A DNA stretch of 54,782 bases from Coriobacteriia bacterium (GTDB taxonomy: Bacteria; Actinomycetota; Coriobacteriia; Anaerosomatales; Anaerosomataceae): assembly GCA_030651765.1 (NCBI GenBank), contig JAUSBY010000015.1:138043-192824 (forward strand), in the 5' to 3' direction. A model generated the notes under the pieces. That model made no database searches and had not been told where the DNA came from. It saw nothing but the letters and a program-made list of their open reading frames with translations. This document shows, in pieces, positions 42,234-51,106 of this stretch (position 1 is its first letter; each line of letters starts with the position of its first letter). Position numbers and translations under genes: made by a program.

Positions 42234-45200
42234 ATGGCTACAAGAGATCAAGATTCAGGAGGGAAGTTCCAGCTCTCACGTCGCGACTTTGTGAAAGTCG
42301 GCGCGGCTGCAGCTGCCGCGGGCGCCGTGGGCGTTGACTGGGCTGTCGCGCCTTCACGCGCGAACGCGGCCGACGTCGCGCACACGTACTCGACGACATG
42401 CCCGTACTGCTCTGCGCAGTGCGGCCAGCAGGTCGACGTTGCGGCTGACGGAACGGTGCTGGACATCTACGGCGATCCGAACAACCCCACAAGCCGTGGT
42501 GGCCTTTGCGCCAAAGGTGCAGGCGCCTACCAGCTGGTGACCAACGAGCGTCGCATCGGCGTGTCAGAGCACACGGCGGCTGTCGACGGCTTCGACTTCA
42601 CCGGCCAGGCATGGAAGCGTGTCGGTGATAGCGCCTGGACGGCCATGACGCTCGATGCTGCGATGACCGAGATCGCACCCAAGCTCGTTGCGGCACGCGG
42701 TCCGGTGGCCGATGCCGATACGCTGTACGACCTCTTCACCGCTGGCGATGTTGTCGACGAGGTGACCTACACCGGTTTCTCGGGTCTCACAACCATCAAG
42801 CTAGCCGATGGCAGCTACATGGTCGCGACCAACGGCAACAAGGCGACGCCAACCGAGCTTGCAGTTCTGGCCGCCGGCCTCCCGGGTTCGGCTGCAGCCT
42901 ACGTTGCCGCCTTCGACGGCCTTGTGTTCAAGGCCACGGATCCGGCCTGGAAGGCCAGCTACACCTTCGTCGGTCGCTCGGACCTCGGTGCGAAGATGCT
43001 TGCAGCCGGGGTTTTCGCGAACACCGCCGATATCGTGGTCGACGCCGGCGTGTACTATGCCTACGTCGTGGCCGTTACCGGCGAAATGCACGTGCTCACC
43101 TCGCCGGACATGCTGGTGTGGACGTACGACGCCCCACTTGGCAAGCCGGCCAGCGTTGGCACGATGACGTCGCCGACCGTTCTGAAGAGCGGCGCGAACC
43201 TCAAGGTCTGGTACGTCGATATCGTCGCGCAGAAGCTCCAGTATGCGTCGTTCGATGGCTCGGCGTGGTCGGCGGCCACCAACGTGACCGTCGGAGGCAG
43301 CGACCCCATCTGGTTCGTCGGCCATCCCGTCGTCTCGGCTACCAGCGCTGAGTACACTCTGTACTACGTTCTCGGTAGCGGCGGCATCAAGAAGGCCATT
43401 GCTCCGGTTGCCACGCCGGCCGTATTCGCGGCTGCAACGAACGTGTATGACGGCGCGGCGAAGTCCGAGGGCAACGTCAGCCTGGCCGCGAGCGGCATCT
43501 GCTTCTCGACCTACGCGCAGCCGGATGACGACGATATCGGGTGGGCATACAGCGATATCAAGGGCCTCGCGTTCAGCAACAACAACAACGCTCGTACGGT
43601 TATGTTCTTCGGCTCCTCTCACATGAACAACGAGCCGAACAACCTGTACCGCAAGATCATCGCCACCTTCGGTACCAGCCTGACCGAACATCAGGCCCGT
43701 ATATGACACTCGTCCACAGTGGCCGGTCTTGGCCGCACATTTGGACGAGGCGCGATGACGAACAACTGGGTGGACCTCGGATTCTCGACCTGCTTCATCG
43801 TCCAGGGCGCCAACCCCGTTGAGAACCACCCCGCGTCGATTGCGCACCTGAACTCGGCACGGTTCGACACCAACGGCCGCGGCCGCAACGCCGCTCTCGT
43901 TGTCATCGATCCTCGCCAGACCCGTACCGCCCGCATGATCAAGGCGGGGTACGACTCGACGAACACGAACGACATGCGCAAGCACGATCGCTTCGTGCGC
44001 ATTCGTCCGGGAACCAACGTCGCATTCAACAACGGCGTACTCAACTCCATCATCACGTGGATGTACGCCAACCCGACGGACCAGCGGTCCATCAACTTCT
44101 TCGCGTGGCACAACGGGACCGCAGACAACTCGCTTGCCACCCGCGCAGTCACCGCAGATGACGGCTTGGCATCCTCGGTTGCCGCCTGGCCCAAGTACTG
44201 CGACACGCGACTCAAGACCAACGCGACGGGTACGGACTACCAGCGCGAGACGGTCACCGGCGTTAACGGCAAGGCGATCTCCAACTTCCCGGTGCGGGCT
44301 GCGAACATCGAAGATGCCGAGTGCGTGTTCCAGCGTCTCAAGGCCCACGTCGCGAAGTACACGGCGGCGATCACCGCGGACATCTGCGGTTGCACCGAGG
44401 CCGATATCGCGGCCGTGCGGGACGCCTACATCGATAACAGCCGCTTCGCCAGCTCGGACTTCGGCGCTGCGGCGATGACGCAGAACGCTGCCGGCTACCG
44501 CGCCGCATGCATCATGTACGCGATGGGTGCCACGCAGTTCACGACCGGCTCGCAGGGCGTCCGCGGGTACGCGCAGATCCAGACGATCATGGGCAACATG
44601 GGGCGTGCTGGCGGCGGCATCAACGCGCTGCGCGGCATCCACAACGTCCAGGGTTCGACGGACATGGGCGTGCTGTTCGACCTGATCCCCGGCTACTCGG
44701 GGAACCCGGGCGTGGGCACCACGTACCCGAACTACTCGAACGCTCTGTTCGGCAACCGGGTGGTGGGTACGACGACGAACAGCCCGTACGTCCCGGCCAA
44801 TCTCGGTCTGCAGCAGCGCGGCTTCTACAACATGACGACCGCGTGGTTCGGCGAGCAGCAGGATGCTGTTGACACCTACAGCTCCGCTGACTTCGAGGCG
44901 CTGTACGCATGCTGGCCGAAGGGCAACGGCGTGCAGCACATCGAGTCGTTCCGCCGGATGTGCCCGACCGCTGCCGAGAATCCGACGGCCGCGTACCACT
45001 ACGCACCCACCGCCGCCGCCCCGCGCATCAGCGCGTGCGTCGTGTGGGGTCAGAACCCTGCCATTACCGAGCCGAACCAGAGCGCGGTCCGCACGGGTCT
45101 GTACAACCTCGACCTGCTGGTCGTGACGGACATGTTCGCCAACGAGACCGCGCAGTGCTCGCGCAAGTCGACTGGTGTCACATACCTGCTCCCCGCATGC

Positions 45201-46517
45201 TCGCATGTGGAAGAGTCCGGTTCGGTCACCAGCTCGGGCCGCTGGATCCAGTGGCGCGATCGTTGCCGTGCTCCCAAGGACAACAGCAAGTCGGATCTCG
45301 AGTTGCTGCTCAAGTTCGCCAAGGCCCTTGATGGTGCCAACGCGTTCAGCCACATCGAGGCCCGCTGGGCCACGATGACCAACAAGCCGGTCGGCTCCGC
45401 CTACAATGTACTGTACGGCAAGTACGGTTGGGACGGCACCGGCTCCATGGAGGCCATCAGCCTTCCTGACGCCGAGGGCGTCACGCTCAAAGGCAGCGAG
45501 CACGTAGCCGAGCAGATCTTCAAAGAGATGTGCTCACCGCTCAACGCCACGACGGGTATCCAGGGCACGCTCTGGATCTACTCGGGCAACGACACCGCGA
45601 GCGCGTACAACGCTGCCACGGGCGACAACAACCCGGCCGTCGGCATCAACTGGGGCAAGGCCAACCGCGCCAAGTCCCGCGCCGGTGCGTACGCGCAGGC
45701 GGGCACCTCCGGTCAGTACGCGCGCTACGGCTGGGCATGGTTGCTCAACCGCCGGATCTTCTACAACAACAGCGAGCTGGCTGGCGACGTCAACGACGTC
45801 TTCGTGGCTCCGGGCTTCATCGCGAGGATTCTCACCATCAACACCAACACTCTGGCCGACTGGTCGACCCTGTACCGGGCCTACAACACCCTCGCCGATA
45901 TGCCTGACGTTGGCACGAGCACCGGGATGCACGTCTACCCCGGCCGCTTCCCGGCCTACACCGAGCCGTACGAGTCGCCTCGTCCGGATCTGGTCACCAA
46001 GTGGGGCAAGAACACGGCGAATGGCTCTGCGCTGATCTTTGCGGACTCACCGGTGGGAGCGGTTGCGGACTTCCCGCTTGTGCTCACCAGCATTCGCTGC
46101 GTCGAGCACTTCCAGGGCGGCCCGATCACCCGCAACAACGCGTGGAACGTGGACGCGGAGCCCGATCCGTGGATCGAGATCAACTCGGCCGATGCCATCA
46201 AGTACGGCATCGCGGACGGCATGTGGGTCAACGTCATCACCGCGCGTGGCGACAGCATCCACACCCAGGAGGCCCTGACCGCCGGCGGCGCGCTCGCGCC
46301 GGTAGCCAACTGGACCAAGGGTTTCAAGGCGCGTGTGGGCGTCGGTACGCTGGCTAACCAGCGTGTCGCTCCCGGCACCGTCGCGATCCCGTGGCACTGG
46401 GGTGATCGTGGACTGGGCGTTGGTGCTCGTGCCAACGACCTGTGTATCGACTCGTGGGATGCCAACACCATGATTCCCGAGTTTAAGGCCTGTCTGTGCA
46501 AGATCGAGAAGGCATAA
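42234..46517 (+). CDS. fdnG: Selenocysteine formate dehydrogenase alpha subunit (FdnG/FdoG-like) with inserted propeller-like domain
   Basis: 1427 residues, read through UGA 43704-43706 as selenocysteine 491. Tat signal SRRDFVK (15-21) shows export of the folded protein. [4Fe-4S] ligands are Cys56, Cys59, Cys63 and Cys92, with CAKG after the last. The context around Sec is HQAR-I-U-HSSTVAGLGRTFGRGAMTN, matching FdnG, where Sec is residue 196. The C-terminus (PEFKACLCKIEKA) also matches FdnG. Residues ~157-450 are extra: a beta-rich segment with repeats like TSPTVLKSGANLKVWYVD and GVYYAYVVAV, resembling a five-bladed propeller. A SECIS hairpin follows the UGA. Without Sec read-through the gene would be mis-split into two ORFs of 490 and ~930 codons. 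The enzyme oxidises formate outside the membrane using bis-MGD Mo or W. Confidence 0.93.
43704..43749 (+). promoter_or_regulatory. Sec UGA codon and bacterial SECIS element
   Basis: The in-frame TGA (43704-43706) is followed by a lower stem CTCGTCC 43709-43715 with GGACGAG 43743-43749. An internal loop leads to the upper stem GTG/CAC and GCC/GGC (3' bulge of two bases) with apical loop GGTCTT (43725-43730). The GGUCU apex and the 18-base distance from UGA to it agree with my memory of the E. coli fdhF SECIS that binds SelB. The sequence also has to encode HSSTVAGLGRTFG, which explains the bulges. Confidence 0.9.
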
Positions 46518-46533
46518 GGGGAGGTGGTAAACA

Positions 46534-47409
46534 ATGGCTAACGTGATGGCAATTCTCCAGGATTCCGACAAGTGCATGCGTTGCAACGGATGCGTCGTCA
46601 GCTGCAAGCGGACGTGGAAGATGAAGGTCCCGGTAGAGGAGTTCGGCCGTGGTAAGACCTCTCCCGGACGCCGGGTCGTCATCAAGTCCCAGAAGCGGGT
46701 CGACAATGGTCCGTTCATGCGTTACAGCTGCTGGCACTGCCAGAACCCGCCGTGCATCAAGCGCTGCCCGTTCAAGGCGATCACCAAGAAGGAAAATGGC
46801 GCCGTTGCGATCGATTACAACCTCTGCCAGCCTGGTGGCGTTAACGCCGCAGGCGTGCAGTGCGTGCGTCAGTGCCAGATCGACTGCGGACGCGGTGGCT
46901 ATCCGAAGATCGGCGAAGGCAGCGACCTTGTTGCCGGTTCCAAGGCGTGGAAGTGCACGCTGTGCTTCGGTCGTGCTGGTAGCGGTGACAGCCTCGATTC
47001 CGCGGCTGGTCCCGCTCTGCCGACCAAGGCCTCCGCAGCAGAGATCACCGCTGTGGCCGAAAAGGCTCACCAGCCTTCGTGCGTTTTCACCTGCCCGGCG
47101 AACGCCATGATGTGGGACACGCGGGATAATGTCCGCGCCTACATCAACTCCGGCCCCATCGCTTCTGGTGGCCAGGGCTTCATCTCCGCGCAGGGCGACG
47201 GCAGCGTCTACTGGGCAAGCAGGAAGAGTCTGCTCCTCGCTCCCAAGGCTGATCCGTTCGTCGAAGACCACGTCACCCCGCTCATCTCTAGTGTAGTATC
47301 GAGCCAGTTCGCCAAGGCCGCGCTCGTACCGGCGGCTCTCGGCGGCGGTCTGCTTGCACTCATCGTGCGGCGCCAGCGTCTGGCTGACGAGTCGATGGGG
47401 GAGGTGTGA
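46534..47409 (+). CDS. fdnH: Formate dehydrogenase beta-like four-[4Fe-4S] subunit (FdnH-like, divergent)
   Basis: 291 residues. Sixteen Cys fit four clusters: C14/17/20/24, C66/69/74/78, C98/110/114/118 and C141/144/183/187. The first two are near-canonical (CMRCNGCVVSC, CWHCQNPPCIKRC). The third has eleven residues between its first two Cys instead of two, and the fourth has a ~30-residue Ser/Ala insert. A hydrophobic C-terminal helix (~258-276) would anchor it, as in FdnH. There is no Tat signal, so it presumably travels with the alpha subunit. Strong site GGGGAGGTGG precedes ATG 46534. It passes electrons from the alpha subunit to a quinone-reactive or multiheme partner. Confidence 0.88.
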   Translation: MANVMAILQDSDKCMRCNGCVVSCKRTWKMKVPVEEFGRGKTSPGRRVVIKSQKRVDNGPFMRYSCWHCQNPPCIKRCPFKAITKKENGAVAIDYNLCQPGGVNAAGVQCVRQCQIDCGRGGYPKIGEGSDLVAGSKAWKCTLCFGRAGSGDSLDSAAGPALPTKASAAEITAVAEKAHQPSCVFTCPANAMMWDTRDNVRAYINSGPIASGGQGFISAQGDGSVYWASRKSLLLAPKADPFVEDHVTPLISSVVSSQFAKAALVPAALGGGLLALIVRRQRLADESMGEV

Positions 47410-48650
47410 TGATGCAGGTGAGGAAGCGTTCATTGATCTTCGCGGCCCTGGTGGTCGCAGCGGTAATGGTCATGGCACCTGGTGTCGCGATGGCCAACTA
47501 CTCGATCCACGGTAGCTACACCATGAGCACCGATGCGTGCGCCGGTTGTCACCGCGCACACACCGCCTCAAGCCCGATCACGTGGGAGAACACTGCCGGT
47601 GAAGACCGCAGCGCGTTGCTCATCTCGACCGCTGAGACGATCGACGAGTTCTGCTACACGTGCCACGGTGCGGGCATGCTCGGTGCCGACACTAACGTGT
47701 ATGACGGCGTGTTCGAGGCCAACGACGGTGACGACACCGGTGAAGACCGTGTGTACAACACCGCCGGTGAGTCGCTGAACGGTGGCGGCTTCGACCCGGT
47801 CATGTTCCCGACGCAGCACTATGCGAGCGGCGTGGACTGGGTCGCCTACGGCGCGGGACCAGATGGCCAGGACGGCGCCATCAGCACGGGTGGCGAGCAG
47901 GTCTACATCTCCTGCGGCGTGTGCCATGACGTGCATGGTTCGTCCAACTACCGTCTCCTGAAAGACGTCGTCGCCGGTATCGATCCGGTCTCCGGCGCCC
48001 AGGCCCCCATCACGGTCGGTGGCTACACGGGAGATCCGGTCAACCCGACGCCGACCCCGTGGGTCATCTCGTCTGAGGTAGGCTATCCCACCGGCGGCTG
48101 GCTGCTCCACGAGCCCGGCGCGACCCAGGTGGCAGGCTACCGCCCTGACTACACGACCCCCCGGTACGCCAAGGCTCCCGGTGGCGACGTGACCAAGGGT
48201 ATCAGCGCATGGTGTGCGGCGTGTCACACGCAGTACAACACCATGGGTGATGACGGTATGTATGTCGCTTCGACGTATGACGCCAACGACGGCTTCGGTC
48301 TCGTGACGCGTCACCGTCACCCGGTCAACGTCGCGCTCACCGAATACCTTGGTGCGCGGGCGCTTGTTGTGACCGACAACGTGCTTCCGCTGGCGCACGA
48401 TGCTAGCGAAGCCGGCTCCTGGACTCAGGAAGACACCGACTGGCTCGACTGCCTGACCTGCCACGTGGGTCACGGCTCCGGTGCCCTCATGACCGGGTAT
48501 GCCGCTGTTGCGGACACCAGGGACCCGCAGCCTGACTCGAGCTACGGCCTTGTGCCTGGCGACGGTCTCGGCTCGGTTCCGCCGGACGATGGCAACGCAC
48601 TCCTGCGGATGGATAATCGCGGTGTGTGCGAGGCCTGCCACAACAAGTAG
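47409..48650 (+). CDS. Six-heme c-type cytochrome of the formate dehydrogenase operon
   Basis: 413 residues with a signal peptide (~1-29, ending AMA). Six CXXCH sites: CAGCH and CYTCH near the N-terminus, CGVCH, CAACH, CLTCH, and CEACH six residues from the end. Spacing is wide, with long loops, unlike the compact cytochromes upstream. It resembles loosely packed cytochromes with doubled-CXXCH motifs. It shares a base with the fdnH-like stop (ATG 47409; a second ATG follows at 47412, and GTG 47406 is also in frame). It is a likely direct acceptor from the Fe-S subunit, because no cytochrome b gene is adjacent. Confidence 0.87.
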   Translation: MMQVRKRSLIFAALVVAAVMVMAPGVAMANYSIHGSYTMSTDACAGCHRAHTASSPITWENTAGEDRSALLISTAETIDEFCYTCHGAGMLGADTNVYDGVFEANDGDDTGEDRVYNTAGESLNGGGFDPVMFPTQHYASGVDWVAYGAGPDGQDGAISTGGEQVYISCGVCHDVHGSSNYRLLKDVVAGIDPVSGAQAPITVGGYTGDPVNPTPTPWVISSEVGYPTGGWLLHEPGATQVAGYRPDYTTPRYAKAPGGDVTKGISAWCAACHTQYNTMGDDGMYVASTYDANDGFGLVTRHRHPVNVALTEYLGARALVVTDNVLPLAHDASEAGSWTQEDTDWLDCLTCHVGHGSGALMTGYAAVADTRDPQPDSSYGLVPGDGLGSVPPDDGNALLRMDNRGVCEACHNK

Positions 48651-50231
48651 GTGCTAGTGACGTCTGAGACAGACGTGACGCGCGACAGGAAGGGCCGGGC
48701 TCGCCCCGGCCCTTCCTCTTCGCCGCGTGTACGCTCGAGGCTGCAGCGCAGCGGGGCACGTTCGGCGACGCCACTCGGTGTGGCGCTCGGCATGATCGTG
48801 CTGCTGCTCGGCACTGCCGCCTCGAGCGTACTCGGCACGCAGGCGCACCAGTCCGTGTCCGCAGCCGCGATGGCGGTTGTGGCCGCGGGCGGCGCGTTCG
48901 TCGGCGTGCTGATCGTCTTCGGCCTGCCCCGCGCGCGTCCTGAGGGACTCGCGGCGTGGCTCGTGCCGCTATTCGCGGGCGCCGGCGGGTTCGCGTTCGC
49001 GCCGTGGCTCGTGATGGTCAATCGCTATACCGACGCGCCTCCGGGCAGCGAGGTACTCTTCCTGACGACCTCATCGTGGGGCGCGCTTCTGGCCATCGCA
49101 CTCGCGGTCATGTCCTGTGAGCGCGTGTCGCGGATCGGCGGCGCGCTTCTCGCGCTCGCCGGCGCGGCTGCGCTTGTGGCCAACTGGGAGCGGCCGAGCT
49201 CGTTCTCGTTGTTCGTCCGCTACGTGCCCGAGGAGCTCCAGATGCTCGCTGCGGGCGCCGTGTGGGTCGTACTCGTACTCGTGCTGCTGTGGGCCGCCCG
49301 GCGCGGCTCGCTCGGCATCGCATCGCTCTCCGCGGCACTCGGCGGGCTTGCCGGCGCGGGCGTGCTCGCCGCGGTCGGGCTTGCCAGCGGCACACTGTCG
49401 CGAGCCGACTTCAGTGGCGGCGGCTTCTGGGGCTACGGCATCGCGGTGGCCTTCGCCACCGCGGGACTACTCATGCTGCTGCGCTCGGCCAGTGCCGAAG
49501 CCGTCGCGGGCACGTACCTGCTGGTACCGGCGTCTATCAGCCTCATCCTCATTGCCGAGTGGGTGGTGGGACCGCTGGGGCCCCAGCCGATGATCCTCCC
49601 CGCGGTGCTCGCCGCCGCTGCAAGCACGATCGCCGGAGTCGTGGTCCTGTGGAGGGTGAGCCCGGAGCGGGTGTCCGGCACCGGTGCGCCGCGGCGGGTG
49701 CTTGGTGTCGGCGCGACCGTCGTAGCGGTGCTCGCGGTCGGCTCGGCGATCGTGGCGCTTGCGGTGCCGACCATGACCGCGACGGTCAACGGTCTGCGCA
49801 CTGACGGCTCGCAGTTCCGTGCGGCCTTCGATCTGTACGGCTACGAGGTCGCCGGTCCGTGGCTCGCGCTCGGGATGGCGGTGATCGCGCTCGGCATCGC
49901 ACTCGAGCGCACTCGGCTACGCGGCGTGTTCGCGCGCGCGGCCGCGATGGTGGTCGCGGCAGGGGTGTGGTGGATCGCCGCCGATACGCCGCTGCGAACG
50001 CTTACGACCTTCATCCCGTCAGACGTGCAGGTGGACTACGGGTCGGAGTTCGCGCGGATCGACTTCGCCGGCGACCCGTCGGTGTGGGCTATCGCCGCTA
50101 TTGGTGGCGCGATACTCGCTCTAGGGCTAACGTTGGCGGGGCGCGCGGGAGCGCGTGCCGAACAAGCCGAGACGGAATCTGTCGGTCATGCCGACGAGGA
50201 TACGACCGGATCGAGAGGTGATCGCTCGTGA
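48651..50231 (+). CDS. Uncharacterised polytopic membrane protein (about 12 TM helices)
   Basis: Up to 526 residues, with hydrophobic segments spread over ~45-500 and Gly/Ala/Val-rich helices; I recognise no family. The first ~42 residues are basic and probably cytoplasmic. The start is uncertain: GTG 48651 abuts the previous stop and GTG 48657 has a weak AGGTG. Both would place a strong terminator-like hairpin (48687-48717) inside the gene, whereas GTG 48780 or ATG 48792 lie beyond it. The end overlaps the lipoprotein gene (GTGA). Context suggests an envelope or cytochrome-related function, unproven. Confidence 0.72.
   Translation: MLVTSETDVTRDRKGRARPGPSSSPRVRSRLQRSGARSATPLGVALGMIVLLLGTAASSVLGTQAHQSVSAAAMAVVAAGGAFVGVLIVFGLPRARPEGLAAWLVPLFAGAGGFAFAPWLVMVNRYTDAPPGSEVLFLTTSSWGALLAIALAVMSCERVSRIGGALLALAGAAALVANWERPSSFSLFVRYVPEELQMLAAGAVWVVLVLVLLWAARRGSLGIASLSAALGGLAGAGVLAAVGLASGTLSRADFSGGGFWGYGIAVAFATAGLLMLLRSASAEAVAGTYLLVPASISLILIAEWVVGPLGPQPMILPAVLAAAASTIAGVVVLWRVSPERVSGTGAPRRVLGVGATVVAVLAVGSAIVALAVPTMTATVNGLRTDGSQFRAAFDLYGYEVAGPWLALGMAVIALGIALERTRLRGVFARAAAMVVAAGVWWIAADTPLRTLTTFIPSDVQVDYGSEFARIDFAGDPSVWAIAAIGGAILALGLTLAGRAGARAEQAETESVGHADEDTTGSRGDRS
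48687..48720 (+). terminator. Strong GC hairpin after the six-heme cytochrome
   Basis: A perfect 13-bp stem AGGAAGGGCCGGG (48687-48699) with CCCGGCCCTTCCT (48705-48717) and a five-base loop, followed by CTT but no long T-run. It is 37 bases after the cytochrome stop, where a terminator would be expected. If the membrane protein starts at 48651 the hairpin is inside its coding region and may instead be an attenuator. Confidence 0.55.
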
Positions 50232-51097
50232 GAAGGACGCTGACCCTGCTCCTCGCGTTCGTGTTGCTGGTCGTGCTGGCCCTCCCGCTTGCGGGATGTC
50301 AGCGCAAGGTCACGGTTCTCACGGGTGAGATCGTGCTCTGTACGGCCGGTGAGGTCATCGAGGACAACACCGAGGAAGTGCAGGTCCCCGCTGGCGACGT
50401 CGAGCAGTACGGCGTCACCACACGCGTGATCACGTGCGACGAGCACGGTGATCTCGCATCGATGTACGCCGCAGCGCAGAAAGCGATCGCCGACGGTGAT
50501 CTGGTGACGGCGCGCGAGCGGCTCCGCACGATCGTGGCCACCGACCTGACGTACCGGAAGGCCGCCTCGCAGCTCGCCGAGATCGATGCGGGCAGCCGTC
50601 CGGCAGTAGACTCGGGTTCGGCTGATGCCGGCACGGATGGCACGGATGGCACCGACGGTACGGGCGGCACGGGCGGCGAGGAACCGACGCAGCCTGACGA
50701 GACGCCGGTGGGCCCGGTCGTCAGCCTCACCAGGTACGTGCCCGACACCATCGAAGGCTACGTGGCCCAGGGCATCATCGCCGACCTTGCGTTCCTGAGC
50801 CGCCAGTACCTGCCGACCGCCAAGACGGCCGATCAGCTCATGATCGAGGTCGAGCAGCATGTGAACGCTGACGCGGCGGTGGCACATCAGGCGAGCTTCG
50901 TGGAGGGCTATCCGGACTCGGCTACCTCCAAGACGATCAACGGAAAGACCGTCATGGCCGGCGTCAACGGGCAGTACGCTGTGGGCATCTTCTTCGACGG
51001 GCCGCTCACGGTGGCCGTCGAGCTGCATGCCACCGGCTCGTCAGGCGCAGCAGCGCTCGACGCTGTCTTTGCCGTGGTCCAGTCCATCACCAAGTAG
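50228..51097 (+). CDS. Uncharacterised lipoprotein
   Basis: 289 residues. It has a lipoprotein signal with lipobox LAGC (Cys ~24), a middle helical part (SMYAAAQKAIADGDLVTARERLRTIV, TPR-like), a low-complexity Gly/Thr/Asp linker (GTDGTDGTDGTGGTGG) and a C-terminal domain of ~120 residues. That domain has PDTIEGYVAQGIIADLAF and a final strand-helix pattern. No family recognised. GTG 50228 overlaps the previous stop (GTGA), and ten bases separate it from the NHL gene, so three genes form one unit. Confidence 0.78.
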   Translation: MRRTLTLLLAFVLLVVLALPLAGCQRKVTVLTGEIVLCTAGEVIEDNTEEVQVPAGDVEQYGVTTRVITCDEHGDLASMYAAAQKAIADGDLVTARERLRTIVATDLTYRKAASQLAEIDAGSRPAVDSGSADAGTDGTDGTDGTGGTGGEEPTQPDETPVGPVVSLTRYVPDTIEGYVAQGIIADLAFLSRQYLPTAKTADQLMIEVEQHVNADAAVAHQASFVEGYPDSATSKTINGKTVMAGVNGQYAVGIFFDGPLTVAVELHATGSSGAAALDAVFAVVQSITK

Positions 51098-51106
51098 GGG
51101 TACTTG

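Noticed and set aside
43704-43706. Nonsense mutation splitting the formate dehydrogenase into a pseudogene
   Set aside because: The codon is exactly at the Sec position of FdnG, homology continues in frame without a gap, and a SECIS-type hairpin follows. Both halves are otherwise intact.
42801-45503. 900-codon minus-strand open frame opposite the formate dehydrogenase
   Set aside because: It mirrors a real gene with strong third-position GC bias, has no recognisable domain and conflicts with the well-supported plus-strand protein. The same applies to long frames opposite 6278-8167 and 22771-24381.
50630-50682. CRISPR or intergenic tandem repeat
   Set aside because: The short GGCACGGAT/GGCACC-type repetition encodes the Gly/Thr/Asp linker of a lipoprotein and has no spacers. 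I saw no CRISPR array, insertion sequence, prophage, tRNA or rRNA gene in the window.
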